A DNA stretch of 35,581 nt from CAZDGV01 sp964505195 (GCA_964505195.1 CAZDGV010000016.1:1-35581); one strand, 5' to 3'. Numbered from the stretch's first letter, positions 23,764 through 32,434 are shown. Numbers and translations: made by a program. Notes: generated by a model from the letters alone, not told the origin.

Positions 23764-24103
23764 GGGATCAGTTTTAGTGCAGCGAAATTACTCGGTTTCT
23801 GCTTACCGCGGGTAACAGCCCATACCTAATATTTTATAATGTTTCAGTTTCGTATGCTCGGTATTGTACAGCTGTTAATGTTTTGTCAACTTACCAACTT
23901 CAATAGCTAGAAAAGGGGAAACTATTTGAGAACTGTATTAATTTCAACTTATTATTTCACAGCCTCCGCCGGTGCTACTTCGCTTGCTATATGAAGATGT
24001 TTCCGTCGGAGGCTGTACCTATTTAAGCCGTTGCCGGCGAAATACAAACGTTATCACAAAGGAGCATGGAGGTGTGTAAGTATGAAACACTTAACTAAAT
24101 ACT
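23764..24103. other. Intergenic stretch of 340 bases
   Basis: No gene is visible between the superoxide dismutase stop and the dipeptidase start. It holds the dipeptidase promoter region and, at 23959-24016, a 10-base-pair inverted repeat around a 38-base spacer. The remainder shows nothing clear. Confidence 0.6.
23959..24016. repeat. Inverted repeat ACAGCCTCCG ... CGGAGGCTGT
   Basis: A perfect 10-base inverted repeat (23959-23968 and 24007-24016) with a 38-base spacer that is itself GC-rich near its ends (CCGG, CCGT). There is no T-run after either arm. It could be a small non-autonomous repeat, a structured RNA or a transcript-end structure for the superoxide dismutase gene. Confidence 0.5.
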
Positions 24104-24853
24104 CTAGCGCAGTGCATCCTGATAAAGTGTATTGGCATTATTCCAGTTCACTACCTGCCACCAACTGGCTGCATATTCAGCGCGACGATTTTGATAATTG
24201 AGATAGTAGGCATGTTCCCATACATCTAATGCCAAAACAGGTTTTCCCTTAAAGGGTGATACATCCATCAGTGGATTGTCTTGATTGGGCGTAGATCCAA
24301 TGCGCAATTTTTTATCGGCATCCACCACCAGCCATGCCCAGCCGCTTCCGAAGCGATTGAGTGCTGTTTGCACAAATTCTTTTTTGAACGCTTCTGTTGA
24401 GCCAAACTGTGTTGTAATGGCTTTTAAAAGCAAAGTTTCCGTCATTTGTGCTGGTCCGGGTTGCATAAGCTTCCAAAACAGCTCATGATTGTAATGTCCG
24501 CCGCCATTGTTGCGCATTTTTTCTGAATACTTCGAAATCTGCTGCATCAGGTTTTCGAGCGGCGCATTTTTATTTACCCGTTCGGCATCCGCTGCATCAT
24601 TCAGATTCTTTGCATAAGTCGCTGCATGTTTAGTGTAATGTATTTCCATAGTAAGCGCATCGATATAGGGCGCCAAATCTTTATAGGCATATGCAAGCGG
24701 AGTTTGTGTGAAACCGGTTTGTAAGCATGCTTCGCCTAGGCCATCTTTTATTGAACCTGCAAAACTTGCTGTAATGCCATTCGATAAACCAACTGCGACG
24801 CAACCCTTTGCAGTTTCTTGTAAAAAGTTTCTGCGGGAAAAAGACTTTGCCAT
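24104..24853 (-). CDS. Superoxide dismutase, Fe/Mn type, with Tat signal
   Basis: Protein of 249 residues. The N-terminus SFSRRNFLQETAKGCVAVGL carries a twin-arginine motif and hydrophobic stretch, so the enzyme is probably exported folded by Tat to the periplasm. The dismutase domain covers about residues 50-249. Metal ligands are H72 (MEIHYTKH), H123 (YNHELFW), D210 and H214 (DVWEHAYYLNYQNRR). NNGGGHYNH and GSGWAWLV are also typical. The sequence does not decide between iron and manganese. Cytoplasmic Fe/Mn dismutases of about 200 residues lack the leader; the extra 45 residues here are the Tat part and a spacer. Confidence 0.93.
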   Translation of the reverse strand: MAKSFSRRNFLQETAKGCVAVGLSNGITASFAGSIKDGLGEACLQTGFTQTPLAYAYKDLAPYIDALTMEIHYTKHAATYAKNLNDAADAERVNKNAPLENLMQQISKYSEKMRNNGGGHYNHELFWKLMQPGPAQMTETLLLKAITTQFGSTEAFKKEFVQTALNRFGSGWAWLVVDADKKLRIGSTPNQDNPLMDVSPFKGKPVLALDVWEHAYYLNYQNRRAEYAASWWQVVNWNNANTLYQDALR

Positions 24854-24889
24854 GATATTTTCTTGATCGTTAAGTTACGCTTTATTGTG

Positions 24890-26314
24890 CTAACGCTTGC
24901 TGTTCAGTTTTTCTATTTTTCGCAGTCGCAACAATTTGTTATAAAAATCACGGTTTAAAATTTGTGCATCCTGCATGGCTTTCCAGGTTAGCCAAAGCCC
25001 CACAGGAATCAGCAGCATGGTGCTCAGCCACATGCCGGTAAAAGGTTGCATCACATCTTGTGTAATGAACTGTTCTCCAATTTTATTTACGATATGGTAG
25101 AAGATAAAGAAGACCACTGAAATTACCAGCGGCAGTCCAATGCCTCCTTTTCTTATGATGGAACCCAAAGGTGCTCCAATTAAAAATAGCACAACGCAGG
25201 CAAGCGATAAAGAAAACTTGCGATGTCTTTCTAGCTTGTGCAGGCGAATTGTTTTTTGTTGCTCCTGATACTCCAGTGCGAGATATTCCAGCTGACTGCG
25301 CAATCCAGATAGCTTCGCTGAAACATGATTTGCTACATACATTCGCAGGCTGTCGTGAATTAAACTATCGATTGGAGCATTTGAACGAAATTTTGCTTTT
25401 TTCCAAATGCTATCGGGTATAGTAGCAAAGGGCATTTGAGACGATACGTCTTTTTTGGTGCGTCGTACGAGTGTTTTATTTTTTTGTTGTAACGAGTCAA
25501 TCACTTTAGTCAGCTGTTTCAAGCTCAGCATTTTATAATATGCTTTGAATGTTGAGTCGGCAGTTTTGGAAAGTTTGAAAGAACTGAGGTCAAATACCTT
25601 TTTGTATTCCTTGAAACCCAGGCGAATGAATTCCGTATTGGCGGTATAATTCTCTCCTTTTTCCTGATAGCGCCAACCATTGCGCAAATTAAAGTAGAGA
25701 AATTGCTTGTCGGGTGAAATCCGCATTTCACCCTCTTCCGCAATGATCATATTGTCTTGTAGTCCATAATTGGTTTCGTACACTACTACGTCGCGTATCG
25801 TAGAATCGTTTATTTTCTTACCGATTTTAATCGTGTATCCTTCCAGCTTATCGTAAAACACACCTTCCTTGATGTCGAATGCCGGTTTGCTTACGCGGAT
25901 ATCATACAGCAGGGTGCGCATTTTCAGTTCAGCAACGGGAATAACATAGTTGGCAAAAAGAAATGCAATGAAAGATAAGAGTGCTGCCGTTAAAAATACG
26001 GGCCGCATAAAGCGCAACAGCGGAATGCCTGCCGATTTAATGGCAACCAACTCGAAGCTTTCACCGAGGTTGCCAAAGGTCATGATGGACGAGAGCAACA
26101 TGCCCAAAGGCAAAGCCAGCGGCACCAACGTGGCGAGTAAATACGAAACAAATTCCAAGAGTGTGAGTGTATCAATACCCTTGCCCACAAAATCGTCAAG
26201 GTATAGCCAGAAAAACTGCAGCAGTAAAATAAAGAGGGTAACCAGGAAGGTAACCGCAAAAGGCCCGATAAATGCTTTTAGTATAAGTTTGTCTAGCTTT
26301 TTAATAAACGGCAT
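24890..26314 (-). CDS. LptF/LptG family permease (YjgP/YjgQ)
   Basis: Protein of 474 residues with the layout of LptF/LptG: three N-terminal membrane spans (about 12-40, 50-75, 97-120), a long periplasmic beta-jellyroll-like region (about 125-370) and three C-terminal spans (about 372-392, 398-420, 428-446). LIGAPLGSIIRKGGIGLPLVISVVFFIFYHIVNKIGEQ is the family's conserved C-terminal stretch, and LDKLILKAFIGPFAVTF its usual start. With LptB it moves lipopolysaccharide from the inner membrane towards the outer membrane. The periplasmic part contains a Lys/Ser-rich insert (about 265-345), common in Bacteroidota members. It is not possible to say which of the two paralogues it is. Confidence 0.9.
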   Translation of the reverse strand: MPFIKKLDKLILKAFIGPFAVTFLVTLFILLLQFFWLYLDDFVGKGIDTLTLLEFVSYLLATLVPLALPLGMLLSSIMTFGNLGESFELVAIKSAGIPLLRFMRPVFLTAALLSFIAFLFANYVIPVAELKMRTLLYDIRVSKPAFDIKEGVFYDKLEGYTIKIGKKINDSTIRDVVVYETNYGLQDNMIIAEEGEMRISPDKQFLYFNLRNGWRYQEKGENYTANTEFIRLGFKEYKKVFDLSSFKLSKTADSTFKAYYKMLSLKQLTKVIDSLQQKNKTLVRRTKKDVSSQMPFATIPDSIWKKAKFRSNAPIDSLIHDSLRMYVANHVSAKLSGLRSQLEYLALEYQEQQKTIRLHKLERHRKFSLSLACVVLFLIGAPLGSIIRKGGIGLPLVISVVFFIFYHIVNKIGEQFITQDVMQPFTGMWLSTMLLIPVGLWLTWKAMQDAQILNRDFYNKLLRLRKIEKLNSKR

Positions 26315-26325
26315 AATGGTATGCT

Positions 26326-26922
26326 ATGCAAGGAAAAACAAAAGTAAGCCTTTCGTCTTTTGAGTTCGACTTAGTTTCCGATCCTAAGTGGCTGCTGGCA
26401 AAGAATGATATTATTGAGAAGGTGTATGAACGCTTTGGTGCACTTGCATCTGCGTATCTGGAAATCTTGGCGCAGCCTATTCTTCCTGAGGCCGTTACTG
26501 CAATCTCGCCCAAAATTGCGCGTGGTGAAAAGTACGAGGGCTTGCCCTGGGTAATGCTCGACTATCCGCGTAAATTTTCTGTTGAAGCTGTTTTTGCCAT
26601 GCGCACCTTTTTTTGGTGGGGACATTTTTTCAGCATCACTCTGCAATTGAGCGGATCATACATACATGCGTATCTGCCCCATATTAAAAATGCTTTTGAA
26701 GCAGGGTTGTTGAATGATGCTTTTATTTCCTGCGGGGCAGATGCCTGGCAGCATCATTTTCGAAGCGACAATATGTTGCCCTTGAGCAATGCTTTACTGA
26801 AGCGTGCAGCAGAAGTAGGCTTTTTAAAAATTGGTTTTAATACTCCTATCAAGGCATGGGATGATGCCGATGTATTTTTGCTTGATCGTTTCAAGCTTTT
26901 GCTGCAGATATTATCAGCTTAG
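26326..26922 (+). CDS. Protein of unknown function
   Basis: Protein of 198 residues; I do not recognise a domain. It lacks a signal peptide and clear membrane spans, although FFWWGHFFSITLQLSG (about 92-107) is strongly aromatic. Other visible parts are LPWVMLDYPRKFS, SCGADAWQHHFRSDNMLPL (with a His pair) and a helical end. The coding quality and base composition match neighbouring host genes. It starts 11 bases from the LptF/G-like start in divergent orientation, so the two share a very short promoter region, and its stop overlaps the stop of the START-like gene by 4 bases. Confidence 0.7.
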   Translation: MQGKTKVSLSSFEFDLVSDPKWLLAKNDIIEKVYERFGALASAYLEILAQPILPEAVTAISPKIARGEKYEGLPWVMLDYPRKFSVEAVFAMRTFFWWGHFFSITLQLSGSYIHAYLPHIKNAFEAGLLNDAFISCGADAWQHHFRSDNMLPLSNALLKRAAEVGFLKIGFNTPIKAWDDADVFLLDRFKLLLQILSA

Positions 26923-27299
26923 TTACCGATGCGGTGAAACAAATCTTTGATCTGGTATTCCCAAAGGCGGCTTTGATCAGCAATTTCTTTTTTATCAGCA
27001 AAGTCTGATACGACCAAAATGGTTTGGTTGGAGATTTCTGTTTTTTCAATGCGCAGTTCAAAGTATTCGTCTTTGCCTGCGTGCAGCCAGCGGTAACGCA
27101 CAAATTTATCCTGCTCGCTTTCTAACAGTTCCGCTTTTTCTTCAGTTCCGTTCCAGCTGAAGCTGAAAATGCCGTCGCGCTCATCTACTTTATCAGCAAA
27201 CCACTCCTGTAAACCCGAAGGGGTTGATAGGAATTCATAAAGAATAGCTGGCGAACACTTCACAGGAAATTCCAGGGTGTACAATACTTTTTTGCTCAT
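26919..27299 (-). CDS. START-like domain (SRPBCC superfamily) protein
   Basis: With the ATG at 27299 the protein has 126 residues: MSKKVLYTLEFPVKCSPAIL YEFLSTPSGLQEWFADKVDERDGIFSFSW, the typical start of Bacteroidota START-like proteins related to AHA1/SRPBCC. The hydrophobic cavity fold is expected, but no ligand can be named. A longer frame from 27350 adds 17 residues without family support. WFADKV and the C-terminal LWEYQIKDLFHRIG are characteristic. It lies immediately upstream of, and divergent from, the rpoD gene region, a common neighbourhood in this phylum as far as I recall. Confidence 0.8.
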   Translation of the reverse strand: MSKKVLYTLEFPVKCSPAILYEFLSTPSGLQEWFADKVDERDGIFSFSWNGTEEKAELLESEQDKFVRYRWLHAGKDEYFELRIEKTEISNQTILVVSDFADKKEIADQSRLWEYQIKDLFHRIGN

Positions 27300-27456
27300 G
27301 CGTTTTTGCGCTTTAACCGCTGCAGGTGCAAGTATATAAAATATATGCACGATATGGAATTTTTTGATAAGTTTTTTTGTTTAAAACATAAGTGTTTAGC
27401 ATTAAACATAGTAAGTAATATAAATAAATAAAACTAGTAATAAGACTAAATTTAAT

Positions 27457-27487
27457 TTTGTAATTATATTTATTTTATTAATTTTTG
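27457..27487 (+). promoter_or_regulatory. Possible rpoD promoter
   Basis: TTTG at 27457-27460, then an 18-base AT spacer and TAATTTTTG (27479-27487), which is one base longer than the -7 consensus TAnnTTTG. It lies 80 bases before the rpoD ATG in a very AT-rich region. The spacing is close to, but not exactly, the Bacteroidota norm. Confidence 0.35.
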
Positions 27488-27566
27488 TCCTGCTGTTGTG
27501 GAAAGTATTTCTTCTACAGCATCAGCGAAACCTATTTGAATTAACACAACCTCTAAACCTTAGCTT

Positions 27567-28439
27567 ATGAGCATGCGTCAGCTAAAAATCACCAAGTCGA
27601 TCACCAACCGTGAGTCGCAAAGTCTTGAAAAGTATTTACAGGAAATCGGAAAAGTGGAATTGATTTCACCCGAAGATGAAGCCTTGCTGGCAAGGCGCAT
27701 CCGCCAGGGCGATCAGCGTGCGCTCGACCGACTCACCAGGGCCAATCTCCGATTTGTAGTATCGGTGGCCAAGCAGTATCAAAACCAAGGGCTTTCCCTG
27801 CCCGACCTGATCAATGAAGGAAATGTGGGACTGATCAAAGCTGCCCAACGCTTTGATGAAACCCGTGGTTTTAAATTCATTTCCTATGCCGTTTGGTGGA
27901 TTCGCCAAAGTATTCTGCAGGCACTTGCAGAGCAGTCGCGCATTGTTCGTTTGCCGTTGAATAAAGTTGGGCTCACCAATCGCATCAACAAGGCATTTTC
28001 ACAGCTCGAGCAAGAGTATGAGCGCGAACCCTCTACCGAAGAGTTGGCAGATCTGCTCGATATTGGCATGGAAGAGATTGCTGCAACACTCGGCATTTCT
28101 AACCGTCACGTAAGCATGGATTCGCCATTGGCCGACGGAGAGGAACATACACTCATTGATGTGCTTCAAAATCCCAATGCCGATTCAACCGATGTTGAAC
28201 TAGAGCACAATGAATCACTTAAAACCGAAATAGACCGCACACTGAATACGCTTACAGAAAGACAGCAGGATGTGATTCGTTATTTCTTTGGCATAGGTGT
28301 GGATCATCCCATGAGTTTAGAAGACATCGGAGAAAAATTTAAACTTACCCGAGAGCGTGTGCGCCAGATAAAAGACAAGGCCATCAGCAAATTGAAAACC
28401 AACAGCCGTTGCAAACACTTGAAAGGTTACCTGGGTTAA
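27567..28439 (+). CDS. rpoD: RNA polymerase primary sigma factor, sigma-70 (Bacteroidota type)
   Basis: Protein of 290 residues. The short N-terminus MRQLKITKSITNRESQSLEKYLQEIGKVELI is the Bacteroidota primary sigma factor signature (no region 1.1). Regions 2 to 4 follow: LTRANLRFVVSVAKQYQNQGLSLPDLINEGNVGLIKAAQRFD and FISYAVWWIRQSI (region 2), LEQEYEREPSTEELADLL (region 3), and LTERQQDVIRYFFGIG plus SLEDIGEKFKLTRERVRQIKDKAISKLK (region 4 HTH). It recognises the TTTG/TAnnTTTG promoters typical of the phylum. Two start codons are possible, 27567 (MSM) or 27573, the latter matching relatives better. A terminator follows at 28459-28486. Confidence 0.95.
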   Translation: MSMRQLKITKSITNRESQSLEKYLQEIGKVELISPEDEALLARRIRQGDQRALDRLTRANLRFVVSVAKQYQNQGLSLPDLINEGNVGLIKAAQRFDETRGFKFISYAVWWIRQSILQALAEQSRIVRLPLNKVGLTNRINKAFSQLEQEYEREPSTEELADLLDIGMEEIAATLGISNRHVSMDSPLADGEEHTLIDVLQNPNADSTDVELEHNESLKTEIDRTLNTLTERQQDVIRYFFGIGVDHPMSLEDIGEKFKLTRERVRQIKDKAISKLKTNSRCKHLKGYLG

Positions 28440-28458
28440 TCCGCCAGAAAACATGTTG

Positions 28459-28486
28459 AAGCCGGAATCATGATTCCGGCTTTTTT
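28459..28486 (+). terminator. Rho-independent terminator of rpoD
   Basis: AAGCCGGAATCA is followed directly by its complement TGATTCCGGCTT, giving a stem of about ten pairs with a four-base turn, then six T residues (28481-28486). It starts 20 bases after the rpoD stop. Confidence 0.9.
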
Positions 28487-28534
28487 ATGCATGTTAGATT
28501 CATGCACTGCATCAAGCGAGTAAATTTTGTGCTT

Positions 28535-28542
28535 TACCTTCG
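28535..28542 (+). promoter_or_regulatory. -7 box before the GT39 gene
   Basis: TACCTTCG is one base from TAnnTTTG and ends 5 bases before the ATG at 28548, so the message would be nearly leaderless. This placement also argues against the earlier TTG start at 28527. No convincing -33 box was found. Confidence 0.4.
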
Positions 28543-28547
28543 CAGCC

Positions 28548-30182
28548 ATGAAGCGCATCTTACCTTATCTTTTTATTGCACTTCTTGGCGCACTCTTGTT
28601 TTTTCATTCGCTTGGAAAAGCTCCGCTGTTCGACTGGGACGAAATCAATTTTGCAGAGAGTGCGCGTGAAATGATTGCTACTGGTAATTACATGCAGGTG
28701 CAAATTAATTTTGAGCCCTTTTGGGAAAAACCTCCTTTGTTTTTCTGGATGCAGTCGGCCGCCATGCTCCTACTCGGAGAAAATGAAACTGCAGCGCGCT
28801 TGCCCAATGCCATCTGTGGTATTGTAACTCTATTGGTTTTATTTGCAATCGGAAAGAAGTTGCACAATCAGCACATGGCAGCCTGGTTGGTGTTTTTATA
28901 TGCTGCTACCTTTTTACCGCATCTCTATTTCAAAAGCGGCATCATCGATCCCTGGTTTAACCTGTTTATTTTTCTGAGTTTATATTTTTTGGCAGCTTTT
29001 CTCAGTACAGAAACAGCAGCAAAGCAACGCTGGCAAATGGTGCTCTTTTCTTCGCTGTTTGCCGGACTGGGCATTTTAACCAAAGGACCTGTTGCCATGC
29101 TGGTAGTGGTGCTCAGCTACCTCTTGTTTTTATTGCTAAATCTTGGAAAGGGATGGACAAACTTCCGGTTTTATGTTGGTTGGCTCATGGGGGTTTTTGC
29201 AGTAGCACTGCTTTGGTTCGGACTTGAAATTGCACAGCATGGCTGGTGGTTTGTTGATGCTTTTGTGAAGTATCAAATTCGGCTTGCACAAACCAAAGAT
29301 GCTGGTCATGGCGGATTTTTATTGTATCATTTTGTGGTACTGCTGCTAGGTTGCTTTCCTGCTTCTCTACTTCTTTTTACACGTGTTCGAAAGCCGCAAA
29401 CTGACACACAGGAAGTTTTTCGGAAACTGATGATTGCTTCTTTGCTGGTCATATTAATTGTATTTACACTGGTTAAAACTAAAATCGTTCACTATTCTTC
29501 CTTTGCCTATTTTCCGCTGGTATATCTCGCGGCGTTAGCAGTAGATGATCTTTCAATGCAGCGCATAAGTATGCGTCGCTGGCAAATGATTGCACTCTTG
29601 CTGGGAGGCATCCTTTGGTCGAGTTTATTTATTGCCCTTCCCTGGTTGGGCATGCACCCTGAATGGTTGCGCACCCTATTGCAGCAAGATGCATTTGCGC
29701 TTCGTAATCTTGATGCAAAAGTAGATTGGAGTTATCTGCACATGATTCCCGGTATTTTGTTTTTGATTGCAGTAGTAATCAGTTTTTTGCTATTTGTTCG
29801 CAGAAAGGAAAAGTCGGCATTCGTGGTATTGTTGTTTGCGTGTATTGTTGCAATGCAAACGCTGCTCACTCTATTTGCTCCGCGCATCGAAAAATATTCA
29901 CAGCACGCTGTAATTAAATTTTTTACTTCGCTTCGGGGCAAAGACGTGTATGTTAAAACGCTTGGCTACAAAAGCTATGCTCAATATTTCTACACCCGCA
30001 TACAGCCCGGTCAGCGGAAAGAAGCAAAAGATGAACAATGGTTGCTGACGGGTCCCGTAGATAAGCCCACTTATTTTGTGAGCAAGATCACTGCTAAGGA
30101 ATCCATTCTTGCTGAGCACGGCGAACGACTACAGGTGTTGTTCGAAGAAAATGGTTTTGTGTTTTATCAGCGCAAACAATAA
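28548..30182 (+). CDS. ArnT-like glycosyltransferase family 39 membrane protein
   Basis: Protein of 544 residues with an N-terminal span, then FDWDEINFAESAREMIATGNYM, the GT39/GT83 acidic first-loop motif (D-x-D/E near residue 35) that holds the metal and polyprenyl-phosphate sugar, and FEPFWEKPPLFFWMQSAAM, a hallmark of ArnT/PMT-type enzymes. About eleven membrane spans follow, with GILTKGPVAM in the middle and a soluble C-terminal part (about 455-544). Such enzymes move a sugar from a lipid-phosphate carrier onto lipid A, a protein or a glycan on the outer face of the inner membrane. The acceptor is unknown. The GT2 gene that ends one base away could supply the lipid-linked sugar. Confidence 0.87.
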   Translation: MKRILPYLFIALLGALLFFHSLGKAPLFDWDEINFAESAREMIATGNYMQVQINFEPFWEKPPLFFWMQSAAMLLLGENETAARLPNAICGIVTLLVLFAIGKKLHNQHMAAWLVFLYAATFLPHLYFKSGIIDPWFNLFIFLSLYFLAAFLSTETAAKQRWQMVLFSSLFAGLGILTKGPVAMLVVVLSYLLFLLLNLGKGWTNFRFYVGWLMGVFAVALLWFGLEIAQHGWWFVDAFVKYQIRLAQTKDAGHGGFLLYHFVVLLLGCFPASLLLFTRVRKPQTDTQEVFRKLMIASLLVILIVFTLVKTKIVHYSSFAYFPLVYLAALAVDDLSMQRISMRRWQMIALLLGGILWSSLFIALPWLGMHPEWLRTLLQQDAFALRNLDAKVDWSYLHMIPGILFLIAVVISFLLFVRRKEKSAFVVLLFACIVAMQTLLTLFAPRIEKYSQHAVIKFFTSLRGKDVYVKTLGYKSYAQYFYTRIQPGQRKEAKDEQWLLTGPVDKPTYFVSKITAKESILAEHGERLQVLFEENGFVFYQRKQ

Positions 30183-30926
30183 TCAGCTTTCGTAAAGCTT
30201 GCTGCGTAGCAAGCCCCATTTACAAAGGCGGTACATGAGCGATACCCGAATACAGCCCAAGCCATATTGCACGCTTCTGCTGAAGTTGATGCTGCTGGCT
30301 TCTTCGAAATATTTGGTAGGACAGGTCACTTCTCCAATTTCAAATCCTTTATAAAAAATCTGCGACACCATTTCATTGTCGAAAATAAAATCATCGCTAC
30401 AGGCATCTAAGGTTACGCTTTCAAGCACTTCCTTACTGAAAGCCCTGTAACCGGTATGGTATTCGCTCAGCTTTTGTTGCAGTAAAACATTTTGCAGTAG
30501 CGTGAGAAAGCGGTTGGCAACATACTTATACAACGGCATCCCCCCGCGCAAAGCGCCATTGCCCAAAATGCGACTGCCGAATACCACTGGGTAAACACCA
30601 TTGCCGATAATGCTTGTCATGGCATGAATAAGCTGCGGTGTGTATTGGTAGTCGGGGTGCAGCATAATAACAATATCGCCCCCCAGCTCTAATGCTTTGC
30701 GGTAACAGCTTTTCTGGTTGCCCCCATATCCTTTATTTTGTTCGTGCCGCACAATATGATGGATGCCCAGCGCGGTAGCTTTTCCTACTGTATCATCGCT
30801 GCTTGCATCGTCTACCAGCACCACATCATCTACTATATCAAAAGGAATTTCGCGATACGTACTTTCCAGGGTTTTGGCTGCATTATACGCAGGCAGCACC
30901 ACCACCACTTTTTTATCCTTAAACAT
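30183..30926 (-). CDS. Glycosyltransferase family 2 (dolichyl-phosphate-sugar synthase-like)
   Basis: With the ATG at 30926 the protein has 247 residues and starts right at the GT-A fold: MFKDKKVVVVLPAYNAAKTL, then VVLVDDASSDDTVGKA (nucleotide-binding Asp), HEQNKGYGGNQKSCYRKAL and GDIVIMLHPDYQYTP, where DYQ stands in place of the usual DxD. LSEYHTGYRAFSKEVLESV and the end VQYGLGCIRVSLMYRL fit DPM1-like synthases. A longer frame from 31043 adds 39 residues without GT2 similarity. It should charge a polyprenyl phosphate with a sugar. It converges on the GT39 gene with directly adjacent stops, so the two may act in one glycosylation path; this is inference. Confidence 0.87.
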   Translation of the reverse strand: MFKDKKVVVVLPAYNAAKTLESTYREIPFDIVDDVVLVDDASSDDTVGKATALGIHHIVRHEQNKGYGGNQKSCYRKALELGGDIVIMLHPDYQYTPQLIHAMTSIIGNGVYPVVFGSRILGNGALRGGMPLYKYVANRFLTLLQNVLLQQKLSEYHTGYRAFSKEVLESVTLDACSDDFIFDNEMVSQIFYKGFEIGEVTCPTKYFEEASSINFSRSVQYGLGCIRVSLMYRLCKWGLLRSKLYES

Positions 30927-31056
30927 GGCAGCAAAGATATACGCCATCATCCAAGCACCCACTACCTTGCTTATAAAGCATGCTAAAACATGCCTGCCTT
31001 TCACCGGATACATTGCTTTTAGCATCCTTTTAAAGCCCTGCATCCTTGCCTTTTCG

Positions 31057-31064
31057 TACCTTCG
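31057..31064 (+). promoter_or_regulatory. -7 box before ffh
   Basis: TACCTTCG followed by CAG, identical to the box before the GT39 gene, lies 21 bases before the ffh ATG. A -33 element is not clear. Confidence 0.4.
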
Positions 31065-31085
31065 CAGGCCCCAAAGTAGTGATAT

Positions 31086-32420
31086 ATGTTTCAGAGTTTA
31101 AGTGAAAGGTTAGAAAGTGCTTTAAAGAACATTAAAGGTGAAGGCAGAATTACGGAACTGAATGTTGCCAGCACTGTGAAAGAAATCCGCCGTGCCCTGG
31201 TGGATGCGGATGTGAACTATAAGATTGCTAAAGAGTTTACCGACAAAGTGCGTGAAAAGGCCATGGGCGAAAAAGTGCTCACTGCCATCAGTCCGGGACA
31301 GCTCATGGTGAAGATTGTAAAAGATGAGCTCGCTGCACTCATGGGTGGCGCTGAAACGGAACTCGACTTAAAATCATCGCCTACTATTATTCTGGTTGCC
31401 GGTTTGCAGGGTAGTGGTAAAACCACTTTCAGCGGAAAGCTTGCCAACTACCTGAAAACACGCAAAGGCAAATCGCCCTTGCTTGTTGCTGCCGATGTAT
31501 ATCGCCCTGCAGCCATCGATCAGCTTACGGTGCTGGGCACGCAAATAGGAGTGGAGGTGTACAGCGATCCTGAAAATAAAGATGCGGTAGCCATCGCTAA
31601 AAAAGCCATTCAGGAAGCACGTACCCGCAACAAGAATGTAGTAATCATTGATACGGCCGGGCGACTGGCAGTAGATGAAGCGATGATGCAGGAAGTGGCA
31701 GCCATCAAAGCTGCGGTGCAGCCGCAGGAAATTCTTTTTGTGGTGGACAGCATGACTGGACAGGATGCAGTGAACACCGCCAAAGCCTTCAACGACCGTC
31801 TTGATTTTTCGGGCGTAGTACTTACCAAGTTGGATGGCGACACCCGTGGTGGTGCGGCGCTTTCTATTCAATACACCGTTAACAAGCCCATTAAATTTGT
31901 CAGTAGCGGCGAAAAGATGGAAACCCTCGATGTGTTCTATCCCGAAAGGATGGCGCAGCGTATTTTGGGTATGGGCGATATTACTACGCTAGTAGAAAAA
32001 GCACAAGCCCAGTTTGATGAAGAGCAGGCTAAAAAGCTGGAAAAGAAAATCCGCAAAAATCAGTTCGACTTTGAAGATTTTCGTCAGCAGCTGGCACAGA
32101 TAAAAAAGATGGGCAACCTGAAAGATCTCATGGCCATGATTCCCGGCGTGGGCAAGGCCCTGAAAGATGTGGATATATCTGATGATGCTTTTAAGGGGGT
32201 AGAAGCCATCATTCAATCCATGACGCCCTACGAACGCCAAAACCCTGATGCGATCGATCAGAGCCGCAGAAAACGCATAGCGCAAGGTTGCGGAAAAGAC
32301 ATCAGCGATGTGAATGCATTTATGAAGCAGTTTGAGCAGATGAAGCAGATGATGGGCAATATGAGCAAAATGCCCATGGGTATGCCCGGAAAAATGATGC
32401 CGGGGCCTTTCCGGCGCTGA
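31086..32420 (+). CDS. ffh: Signal recognition particle protein Ffh
   Basis: SRP GTPase of 444 residues that binds signal sequences and 4.5S RNA and delivers ribosomes to FtsY. The N domain (about 1-95) has FQSLSERLESALKNIKGEGR and EIRRALVDADVNYKIAKEF. The G domain has the P-loop GLQGSGKTTFSGKLA (106-120), DVYRPAAIDQL, DTAGRLAVDE and TKLDGDTRGGAALS. The M domain (about 300-444) ends in methionine-rich helices, MKQFEQMKQMMGNMSKMPMGMPG. The ATG at 31086 is the family start. rpsP follows after 88 bases with its own promoter. Confidence 0.97.
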   Translation: MFQSLSERLESALKNIKGEGRITELNVASTVKEIRRALVDADVNYKIAKEFTDKVREKAMGEKVLTAISPGQLMVKIVKDELAALMGGAETELDLKSSPTIILVAGLQGSGKTTFSGKLANYLKTRKGKSPLLVAADVYRPAAIDQLTVLGTQIGVEVYSDPENKDAVAIAKKAIQEARTRNKNVVIIDTAGRLAVDEAMMQEVAAIKAAVQPQEILFVVDSMTGQDAVNTAKAFNDRLDFSGVVLTKLDGDTRGGAALSIQYTVNKPIKFVSSGEKMETLDVFYPERMAQRILGMGDITTLVEKAQAQFDEEQAKKLEKKIRKNQFDFEDFRQQLAQIKKMGNLKDLMAMIPGVGKALKDVDISDDAFKGVEAIIQSMTPYERQNPDAIDQSRRKRIAQGCGKDISDVNAFMKQFEQMKQMMGNMSKMPMGMPGKMMPGPFRR

Positions 32421-32434
32421 TTTAACAGAAAATA

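Noticed and set aside
30926..31043. 39-residue N-terminal extension of the GT2 protein
   Set aside because: The GT2 fold begins at the ATG at 30926; the extension has no family likeness and overlaps the ffh promoter region.
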